A stretch of DNA of 64,000 nucleotides from Orobanche coerulescens (taxonomy: Eukaryota > Streptophyta > Magnoliopsida > Lamiales > Orobanchaceae). Where the stretch lies: NCBI GenBank assembly GCA_033398695.1, contig CM065802.1:151514096-151578095 (forward strand), written 5' to 3'. The position numbers and the translations under genes are program-made. The notes below the pieces were generated by a model. It saw only the letters and a list, made by a program, of their open reading frames with translations, searched no databases and was not told the origin of the DNA. Shown here in pieces: positions 11,123 through 19,599 of this stretch (position 1 is the stretch's first letter; each line of letters begins with the position of its first letter).

Positions 11123-11462
11123 GATGGGAACGAGGGCCTAAGTGCAAAAAGGAGAAACCTCGGGGACAGAATCGGAACCGTCACGTGGGGACGCATTAAA
11201 TGCGGCCCTCGAATCCAACATACGCGTCTTTTCGAGGGCATGCCAGCCGACAGGTCTGACAAACCGTCGGATTCCCCCCAACGGCAGCACGACGCGTGTC
11301 CCAGCCGCTTGTGAAAGGCCCGCCTTCTTTTCCCGCTGCTCCCGACGCGAAAGAAGGTCGTCCATATTTGAATTCAGATCGGCTGGTCGTCTAAACATCG
11401 GCGATCGCCAACAGTGCCACCTCACCCCGTGTTTTCAACATCAAGGCGAGCTGGGGGGCAAT
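11123..11462 (+). other. Tat pre-LTR region and polypurine tract
   Basis: GC-rich non-coding sequence that would include the upstream promoter region of the antisense gene. It ends in GAGCTGGGGGGCAAT directly before the 3' LTR. The G run at about 11453-11458 is the likely primer for plus-strand synthesis. Confidence 0.6.
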
Positions 11463-12425
11463 TGTTGTGCGACGATTAAATCGCCGCGATAGGCGATCGG
11501 CGACCTCCCTGAAAAGTCAACCATAGAAGCCAAACTCCGGACGAACACCTAAAGTCCGGCATAATATAGCGATCGTCTTTTGGTAACCAGCGATCGCCTT
11601 TTGATACCTGGCGATCGTCTTTGTCTAACGGATCAGAGGCGATCGTCTCATGCCACGTGGGGATCCGGATCCGTCAAAGTCGTCGAAGACCGAATCTTGG
11701 ACGATGGCCCACCCGCGGATCTTCATAGGATACCAACAAAAAGGATCATTGACCCCAGCCTGTCACCTACCGCACCTACCGACAAGGCCGCCGAAAGGTA
11801 CGAAGTGGACCCTCCTCGGACAGCGACTCGCGACGCGTGCTGGCTTCCCATTGGTTCACCCAGCTGGCCTCCAACTGCAACCTCGGACCTCAAGGGAACA
11901 GGCCCACGTGACGGGACGATCGGCCGTTTATTTTAATATAGAAAACGGCGATCGCCCGCGATCGCCTGAGGGATCCCAACTACTTAGTCCCCTATAAATA
12001 GAGAACTCACTGTTGCGGCCAAAACGACGGATTCTACCACGAATTAAGTGCAAAAATACACACCAAAGAGAGAACAAAAGGCTCTTTTGGCAAGCACTAA
12101 CATATTCATAGTGACATTCACACACATTCATCATAAATTCCAAGCAAGAACTCACAGATTCATCCATCTGGTTCTTCCGGCAATCTACGCGCTCTAAAGC
12201 CTAGATAACTAGAAGCTTTTACACTCATTGTATTAGATTCTAACATTAATATTTGTACTCGACAGTATATTTATTAATAACATCTCGCGAGAGCATTCAA
12301 GCCCGGGACTAACAACCCCGGCAAATCTTGTGTTATCCATTTTCCCACGGAAGTGTTCTCGCATTTTGTTTGTTACTCGATCGTTCCAGCAATACTATCT
12401 CCAGATAATATTTTGGGTAACAACA
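11463..12425 (+). repeat. Tat element 3' LTR
   Basis: The ends and internal layout match the 5' LTR, including the CGATCG tandem block and TATAAATA at 11993-12000. It differs from the 5' LTR at roughly seven places, nearly all at CAG, CTG or CCGG contexts. Taken at face value this is a recent insertion. Confidence 0.93.
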
Positions 12426-12430
12426 TAGCG

Positions 12431-12721
12431 AATAGCAAAGATTCCTTCTTGTCCTGTTTGGATACTGTATAGAATGATAGCTGTATTGTCGATTCGAGAC
12501 AGCTTCCATACTTAGTCTTATGAGCCTCCTTTGCTGTATGATGATTCACTGTATGCTGGAACTACGGGAAGTCTTCGATACAGGTTGACACCTTTGATCA
12601 GCATTTCAATACAGCTGTTTGTTGTATGCTGGATTGGCACATTATCAAAACATTATGTCAAAACTTTCGATACAGGGATTGTTATCCCGACAATTTCGAT
12701 ACAGGGATTGTTACCCCAACA
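12431..12721 (-). repeat. Sirevirus-type LTR remnant, right part
   Basis: Continues the copy at 1-440 after the Tat insertion. It aligns with 27710-28003 and 38865-39163, including GAGACAGCTTCCATACTT, several TTCGATACAG repeats and the terminal CCCAACA. It abuts a Gypsy integrase fragment rather than SIRE internal sequence. It is therefore the outer edge of a 5' LTR of a minus-strand element lying to the left, or a solo LTR. Confidence 0.82.
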
Positions 12722-12892
12722 GTTACCTTTCCAGAGAGACCGGTGAAGATCCTTGAATGTCATGAGAATCAGCTTCCACACAAAACCATTCCATTAGTTA
12801 AGGTGCAATGGTCAAAACATGGAGTCGAGGAAGCGACTTGGGAGACGGAAGAGAAGATGAGATCGGGATACCCCGAACTTTTTATTTCTTAA
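12722..12892 (+). pseudogene. Chromodomain end of a Tekay/Del-like Gypsy integrase (fragment)
   Basis: The frame reads PVKILECHENQLPHKT, then VKVQWSKHGVEEATWETEEK and YPELF, and stops at 12892. VxWxxHGxEEATWExExxM is the chromodomain-like tail of plant chromoviruses (Tekay/Del), thought to guide integration to chromatin marks. The N-terminal side is cut at 12721 by the SIRE LTR, so only about 55 codons survive. A purine-rich GAGAGGGAGAA follows directly before the LTR, as expected for a 3' end. Confidence 0.85.
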
Positions 12893-13088
12893 GTTTCAGG
12901 ATGGAACTTCCTTTTAGAGAGGGAGAATGTAATACCCGTACTTTTTATTGAATTATTGGCTTTGGCGTCCTCTCACTTTTGTCGCTCTTGTAAGCAATTA
13001 TAGAGATGTTATTGATTCTAGAGTTTCGTATCCTTCGGAACATGTTCGTATCGATTGGACCTTGTGGCGATGTTATTAGATGGAGCAC

Positions 13089-13467
13089 ATAGCGCACACT
13101 AGGCGTGAGCTAACGCGTGCTAATTCTGTTTGGTAGCGTGCGCTAATGGTCTGAGTTGGGTAGTGGCAGTAGCCAAGTTCTGATCTTTGGATTGGCATTT
13201 AGCGTACGCTAGGCATGAGTTAACTCACGCTATTCGAGTCGAGTAGCGCGCAGTAGATTCGCCAGTAGCGCGCGCTAATGGGTTGAGTCTATCAGAGGCA
13301 GTATCTGAACTATGCTCTCTAGACTAGCAGTTAGTGCACGCTATCGACATTGCACAGCGCATGCTAACGCCAGATGTAGCGCATGCTAACGATGCAGGTC
13401 AAAAGCCACTAGACTACCGGGTGACCTAGTTAGCGCACGCTAACCTTGAGGTTTAGCGCAAGCTAAA
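13089..13467 (+). repeat. Cluster of about 11 near-palindromes, consensus TTAGCGCACGCTAA
   Basis: Copies appear near 13089, 13105, 13133, 13199, 13243, 13265, 13331, 13354, 13376, 13430 and 13452, in variants such as TAGCGCATGCTAA, TAGCGTGCGCTAA and TAGCGCGCGCTAA. Spacing is irregular (16-66 bp). The cluster ends about 10 bp before the TATA box, so a promoter role is plausible. Confidence 0.8.
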
Positions 13468-13476
13468 TAGGTGCAG

Positions 13477-13484
13477 TATATAAG
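13477..13484 (+). promoter_or_regulatory. TATA box of the Tekay-like LTR
   Basis: TATATAAG followed by GGTGG, directly downstream of the palindrome cluster. It fits the U3 promoter position. Confidence 0.6.
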
Positions 13485-14798
13485 GGTGGTCAGCCCTGTT
13501 ATTCATCACTTTTCTTTCATTTTCTTCACTTCCGACGAGAGGGCACGAGAGGGGTGATTCCGAGGTGATGTGGCGGCGGCTACTCATCATCTATCATCAT
13601 CTTAGGTGGAATAACAAAGATTATACAACATATAATCCGTTTTTACCTTACAAATCAAGGTAAATTCCTTAGAACCCTAGTTTGGGGAATTTTTGGGGAT
13701 TTTCTAAGATTCGTCCGATTTGTCCATTTTGGAGCTTGAGATCTTTGAGATTATGTTGTATCTACCCCATACCCACATTTCCCATATGATTATATGGATG
13801 GTTATGTACTTTGTTTGGACTTGAGAGGGTTTGGATGATTTCCAAACCTTCAGGTGATTATCATTGGAGTTTTGTGAATTGTAGGTAGGTTTCGGGAGTT
13901 TCTTCGTGCGATTTGAGTATGGATTATTAATTATCGTATTCCTTACAAGTTTTTTAGGTGCCGGAAGTGCGTTCTTAGACCTACCGAACTTGTATTCTTT
14001 TCCTTTCGATTCTCGATGTCTCAAAGGCAAGTATATATTTCTGATTGTACGTTCTCGACTTTGAAAGTAAGTTATATTATTTATATGATTGTATATATTC
14101 ACTCTGGGATGGACCAATGGGTCCTCTGAGTGTTCCGTTTTCTCTGGTATGGTTTGCAAATATTTTGGGTTAACCACTATGCGACGGACCGACAGGTCCT
14201 CTGAGGGTCCCGCTGCCTTTAGTGCGGTTCCACGGTTAATCACGTATGTATTGTAATGAAGTTCTATGAGATTTAGTTATTCTGGAATACTAGTCTAGAG
14301 CTTGATGGAATGATGATTGCATTTACTTTATTGTCGAGAAGTATTGTGTTTCGTACTCGATATACTTGTACTAGCTATTTGACGGCTAACCCTTTTTTGG
14401 GGGAAATACCTTTCATGTATTTCAGGATCCAGGAGAGCGGATAGGCATGTACCGGGTCGGCATGAAGATGATGGGCAAGTGTGATGCTGTGTCTTGTCAT
14501 TGGTTATACTTTGTATTTCATCCATTCAGTGATGTTGTACTTGAATTGATTATGAGTACTTGATTACTATTTTTGGCTTCTTGATGTTTTGGACTGTGTT
14601 GCCTTGGGATTGATTCTTGATGTATTTTATTTTGGTCTCATTGGATATTGTCTTGAGTGCCAATTTTATTGGCCTCCATTGGATTATGGTTGGACCTTAT
14701 CGGTCAAAGTTCGTGGTTCCGCGTGTGTATAGCCTTGTGGGTCCCATAGTGGGGCTCACGGCGCTGTAATATACCCTGAATAACTTGGGGGTGTTACA

Positions 14799-15298
14799 AG
14801 CTAGTCATTTAGATCATTTTGTAAGGGAGCGTGATTTACATGTTCTAGAAGGTCAATCCAACGGATCTTTGTCCAACGGTAGAATTCTCAATATTTAGCG
14901 TGCACTACAATGTTTCATGTAAAGTGCAGTAGGCATTAATGTAGCATGCGTTAACTGTTGCTATGTTTGAAATCCAGAGCTCACTGTCTTGCATAGACTA
15001 TCAGGTAGCGTGCACAAATAATGTCTGTAGTGTGCGTTACCACTTATTCATAGTGTGCGTTAATTTTATGGTAGCGTGCGGTAACTGATGCGGGCAGACT
15101 CCACTGAGCTTTCTGCCTTGTTTACACTCGCAACAGGTAGCGTCCGCTATTAGTGTAAATAGCATGCTCTAATCATAATAATGGGAGGGCAGATAGCGTG
15201 CGTTAAGCTGTTTCATAATAAGTCAAAACTCCTTGTGTAGCGTGCGCTAATTCCACTTGTTTTTGAAGCTTTTTGATTTATGAAATAATGTACACCAT
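14799..15298. repeat. Spacer with a second cluster of the TAGCGTGCGCTAA motif
   Basis: No coding frame. About ten degenerate copies lie between 14895 and 15251 (near 14895, 14941, 15005, 15028, 15050, 15071, 15137, 15159, 15193 and 15237), mostly as TAGCGTGCGTTAA or TAGCGTGCGCTAA. The segment lies outside the LTR boundary at 14798. It is either host sequence of the Tekay insertion or part of another diverged LTR. It separates that LTR from the SIRE-2 env-like tail. Confidence 0.65.
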
Positions 15299-15605
15299 TT
15301 ATCGAGCCTTTGATGTTCCTATTTTAAATGTTTGATAAAATGCATCATCAAAATATATTTGTCCAACAGTTTCTCTATACTTTTTCCCCTTTTTGGCACT
15401 ATCTAAGTAGGAGACTTTGGCATGCGTCTGGTGCAAAAGGTCAGTAGATTCAGCTTGATATTTTTTCACATCTTTCACCACCTTCGTGAGACCAGGGATT
15501 GCTGTTTTCAGATCTTCAATCTTTTGATCATGACCAGTCAGCTTATCTTGAGTGTATTCTTAATCGGCTATAGTAATGGCAGAAGCCACATCGACCTTTT
15601 CTTAT
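15299..15605 (-). pseudogene. SIRE-2 env-like gene, C-terminal fragment
   Basis: The minus frame contains VVKDVKKYQAESTDLL and YRETVGQIYFDDAFYQ, then a stop at 15299. Read leftward it continues the coiled-coil part of the env-like protein whose remains lie at 17570 and beyond. It is separated from them by a solo LTR. Family and function are inferred from position and from SIRE-1. This C-terminus is not clearly similar to that of SIRE-1. Confidence 0.55.
15496..15605 (+). repeat. 110-bp direct repeat, left copy
   Basis: Begins GGATTGCTGTTTTCAG and ends CCTTTTCTTAT. It matches 17570-17679 at 109 of 110 positions (C at 15568 against A at 17642). The two copies sit immediately on either side of the solo LTR, far longer than the 5-bp TSD made by a retroviral-type integrase. 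Confidence 0.92.
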
Positions 15606-17569
15606 AGGAGTATGCCCTCGAATGCCACTCAGAGGATGTTGAATGAGGGCATTGTACTTGTAATTATGTAAACCATTTATATAAGGCAAATGAATGTTTC
15701 TTTATTTACTGGTAGTTACTGACATTCCTAACTCGTAAATAAACATATAGAAACTAGTTCGTGTATTTGAGAGCAAAACGTTCCACTCTTTATTGGATAA
15801 AGGGGGCGGCACTGGAAAGGTTATAGCTCAAATACTTAATCGTTCGCAAGTCGATGAAACTTGACTGGGCGTTAAGTTTATGTGAACACTTGTATGACGT
15901 GTTCTTTGACATGGAGAGTGCCTGTCGAACGCTAATGGTTAGTGGGAGCACACGTTATAGGTATGCTAATTGGATTAGTATACTCGAACCGACTCACCCT
16001 CGATTCGTCACACGGATTTCACTCAGGACGATATGACGGAATCGAAAGGTTGTGATAGGTATTCGTGAACCTTCGACTTGAGGATTTAGTAGGGATGTGC
16101 TTGTGACGTCAAGATTTTCATTAGAGTAGTTCGATTCTATAAACCGGAAGGCGGGGTCAACCTCGACGTGCATCTTGACAGGCAAGTAGCAGGTCCTACT
16201 GAATACCAAGATAGAATTCTTTCTCCCGTAAGTGAGTGGGTTATATGTCCTATGCGGTTATTGGCAGATGAGATCATAAGTCTTTGGCCAAAGCATTGGA
16301 GCTAGTTGTATTAGATACACGACAGCTCGATGATCTCGGTTTGCATTAACGCATGCATAGCGTCAAGTATAGATGGGGTTTGACTGACCGTGACCCTATA
16401 ACTTGATCGGGACATTTGAAAGAAGGGTTTATACGTTCTTGGTATTCACGAGAATGTTTCTTGAATGATCCCAATCATTCGTTCTCGATCGAGTGCAGTG
16501 TAAGCCACCGGCCCGCTAGGTGGTGCTACTACTCTTTGGTTCCTCCCATTGCTGACTGAGACGGACCTACCGAGTCGCGCATTAGGATTGACGACGGAAT
16601 GAATCGAGCTTGTTCTCTCATTATAAATATTAGATATTAGATATCTAATTTATTGGACATTGGATGTCTAATTGATTTTGGGACATTGGATGTCTAAATT
16701 GATTTATTGGAATAATTAATTTACGGCCTAATGAATTAAATATATTACTGGGTGATTAATTTAATTCATGAATATAATTATTTCTTGGAGAAATTAATTA
16801 TGTTATAATGTATTTGATATGATTAATTAATTGGATTAATTAGTCGATATAAATACATCGGAACGGAATCGGAGTTTATCTGTTTGGACTCTCGGGAGTC
16901 CGAAACGGACCGAACTTGTCCAAATCCTTCTAGAGGCTGCCCCACCTCATACTTTTCCCTCATTGTCTTGGTCTCATCCTTGGTAGGTTGATGACTAAAG
17001 ACTTTTGAGATATCATATCACATTTTTATTTAGAAAGGTGATTTGAGGTGATTGAAGGAAGATAATATTAAAGACTTTGAAAACTCTCACTTCTTGATTG
17101 AAGCTTCCAGCCGTGAGTTTAGTGAAAGGGAGAGAGAATATAGTTTTCATTTTAGTCTTCAACTTCATCTTCATCTTGTTCAACTTTCTTAGAGAAAGAT
17201 TGAGAAAAAAAATAGAGAGAACAAGATTATACACTTAGAGTGTAATAATAATAAAAAGCTTCATCACTTGATTCTAGCCGTAACCTTAGAGGTTAATCAA
17301 GTGTTTTTATTCCGGTCATTTTTCCGGCGCGTGGAAAGTAGAGATGCGGTGCTTTCGGCGTTGGATCGTTCAAGAGCTTGGGGAATAGCTCAAGAGAAGG
17401 TTATACATTTAATCAACGGACTACGAGGGTATGTTTCTCGTATCTCTTGTATTTCTTTTTTGATATTCGTATATACGTAGCTCGATCGATCCTCGTAGGG
17501 ATTCGGATCGAATTAATTTTCGTTTTACCGCTTCCGCTGGGCCTTCGTTTTAGGCACCGAATCCCAACA
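15606..17569 (+). repeat. Solo LTR of the Copia-B family (LTR-B1)
   Basis: Homologous along its length to the Copia-B LTRs at 22193-24091 and 41882-43905. It opens with GGAGTATGCCCTCGAATGCC and closes with CGAATCCCAACA. The first bases (TGT) are altered at the junction. Shared blocks include the CAAATACTTAATCGTTCGC box, the TGACTGACCGTGACCCTATA box and the AT-rich segment with TATAAATA at 16848-16855. It has no internal region, primer site or partner LTR nearby, so it is a solo LTR. It sits inside the SIRE-2 env-like gene. Confidence 0.88.
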
Positions 17570-17679
17570 GGATTGCTGTTTTCAGATCTTCAATCTTTTG
17601 ATCATGACCAGTCAGCTTATCTTGAGTGTATTCTTAATCGGATATAGTAATGGCAGAAGCCACATCGACCTTTTCTTAT
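17570..17679 (+). repeat. 110-bp direct repeat, right copy
   Basis: Partner of 15496-15605 with one mismatch. It runs directly into the continuing env-like sequence (TTCTTTCTTCAGC), so this copy is the natural continuation and one copy is extra. Confidence 0.92.
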
Positions 17680-19560
17680 TCTTTCTTCAGCATTTCATCT
17701 TGTGTTGTAGAGAAATGATCAAAATAGAAAGTGGGACAAGGAGTAATGCCTCATAGATGTTGTTCTGTGGCCTGCTGATGTCTATGACTTTGTCTTGAGC
17801 AGCTTCTTAGAGATAGCCGAGTTTCTTCTTGTAGGTAGTTTGAACAACATTTGCAATGAAGATGGTATGTGTGGCAAGGGCTCGTAAATGTGTTAAGCAT
17901 TATTCTTCGAGGTGGCTTTGGAGTTTGGGATTAGAAGAGGTTCGTCCTTCAGAAATGACTACAATACTTAGAGTGGAGCTGTATAATTCTCTGGTTGATC
18001 ATCCTCAGGCACCTATGTACTTGTAGGGAGAAGAGTACCGAGTACCTTCTCAGTTTCTTCAGTTGGATGGACAAGAGGGACTGGTTCCTCCTGTTGGGGC
18101 TCGCCCTGTTGGATGGGCGATTGCTCAATTGTTGGTTGTTCAGGGAAATTGGCATGTTATCCGGAAGGCCTGGAAGTCCCTTGGCCTTGGGCGGCCCGTA
18201 TATTGACATACTCCTCTTCGCAAGCATCCTCGCGACTCATGCGGAGTCCTATTTTAAGATCATCATCATCATATCCATTTGAGTCTGGATCAGAGTGAAG
18301 ACTAGGGGTTTAGATGACAATCGAACTCGGCCTTTTGCCTTTTGCAGCACAAGATTTCACTTGCTTGTACAGATCCCGTCTGAACCATGGCAGAAAACAT
18401 CATCAAGCTTTGTTCGGGCCTCCATATTTGTATCATTTGCAGCCTTCAGAAAAATTTCTTCTTGTGTTGCCATTCAGTCCAGTGGAATAGATCATCATAC
18501 TAGGCAAGCCTGTAACCCTTCCAAATGTTCAAGCGCTCTATGGCTGCATCTGTTTCCACTGATAATAGGGACTCATTGATTGATTGAGTAGGTGAAGGGC
18601 TCCTTTGAGGAATTATGTTCTTCATAAGGGTTGTATCCTCAATGAGTGTGGTTTTTTGAGGAGGAGGAGGAAGGACCCTTACAGAAGTGGGTTCCTTTAG
18701 GAAGAAGGACTACATGTCAGGAGAGGAAGTTGTTGGAGAAGTATTACCCTTGGGAGGGTTGGAAAATTCTCAAAAAGTTCTGAGTGTATGGAAGAGTGAT
18801 CCGTTGTTGGCTACAGCAAGGCCGCCAATTCTCCAGTTCCTTCCAACATAAGGAACACTTACTAATCCATCAATGTTTTAGGCAACTCAGGTTATGCTGC
18901 GACCCAGAAGTGGTGTCTATAGGAATGACCTCGGTTGGGACGACCTTAGATGGATTTGCCTCAAATGGGTTGGCCTCAAGAGTTGTTTTAGCTTCCCGAG
19001 GTTCTATTGGAACATTCGATTCAGTCGTCTCCTCATGAGACTTATGTTTTTTTTGTCTTCTCAATAGTCATAGGAGAGGAGCAGTTGGAAACATCACCTT
19101 TGTAGCTTGAGAACTCATATGTCGGGGATTACTCGAAAGGGATGCAGGATCTGGATGACTTTCAATTGGAGTCTCCTTATTATACAAGGTTGGTTTAGTT
19201 CCCCTATGGACTTTCCAGCCTGTATTTTCTTGGCATTGGGTTACTATTTCACGCATCATTATAATTTACTGTATCTTCTTCATATAATCTTTATAGCAGG
19301 ATTTGGTTCCAGTTCACCTTTTGATGAATCATGATCGTCATCATTAGTAAAAATCACAACCCAGTGCACATTTCACATGCACCAGTCCGATTTTCAAGTA
19401 TCCTGCAGCATTCATGTAAAGAGAAGTAAAATAGAGTGAAATTTTTCTAGTGGAAATGTGCACTGGACAATAACTACGTGGCTTTCCAGTTTGGGGGAAG
19501 TGTTAACAAATAGGAAGTCATCATATATTTTAGAGTGTGTGAACATATAGGGATAGGCTG
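17680..19560 (-). pseudogene. SIRE-2 env-like region, copy A (degenerate)
   Basis: Read on the minus strand, this matches the SIRE-1 env-like gene. The 19330-19560 part corresponds to SIRE-1 at about 31020-31200, with the CACATTTCACATGCACCAG block (CACATTTCGAACGCACCGG in SIRE-1). The 18190-18250 part encodes DDDDLKIGLRMSREDACEE, as in SIRE-1 AFQAGLRMSREEAE. Acidic, Pro-rich spacers and a likely coiled-coil region follow. Stops and frameshifts are frequent. It duplicates the content of copy B to the right. The product is an 'envelope-like' Sirevirus accessory protein of unknown function. Confidence 0.68.
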
Positions 19561-19599
19561 TCCAACCTGTTCTGGAGCATGAGCCTTTGTCGTCTCACC

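Larger units (their letters stand above)
441..12425 (+). mobile_element. Ty3/Gypsy LTR retrotransposon, Tat lineage
   Basis: This is a complete element with LTRs of 959 and 963 bp that begin TGTTGTGCGACG and end GGGTAACAACA. TAGCG sits directly outside both ends (436-440 and 12426-12430), a perfect 5-bp TSD. The order is LTR, primer site, gag, protease, RT, RNase H, second RNase H, integrase, a 4.2-kb 3' region with an antisense gene, purine tract, LTR. The second RNase H and the antisense gene are hallmarks of the plant Tat clade. Many frameshifts break gag-pol, although some may be sequencing errors (see findings). It is inserted in a SIRE LTR. Confidence 0.93.
12928..14798 (+). repeat. 3' LTR of the Tekay/Del-like Gypsy element
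   Basis: It begins TGTAATACCCGTAC after a purine tract and ends GGGGTGTTACA, with TGTAA/TTACA inverted ends. Length is 1871 bp. It contains a dense cluster of near-palindromes (13089-13467), a TATA box, and two GGACC-4-GGTCC hairpins (14111-14124 and 14186-14199), each followed by TCTGAG. The same start and end types occur in the array LTRs from 47579, but the bodies differ. The upstream body of this element is missing from the window. Confidence 0.85.

Noticed and set aside
13704..14243. 179-codon minus-strand ORF inside the Tekay-like LTR
   Set aside because: It lies antisense in LTR sequence, shows no recognisable motif and has low-complexity composition. An open frame of this length is expected by chance in AT-rich LTR DNA.
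17949..18282. Overlapping ORFs on both strands in the SIRE-2 env-like region as host genes
   Set aside because: The minus-strand frame is a fragment of the env-like protein (the GLRMSREDAC block) and the plus-strand frames are its shadows.
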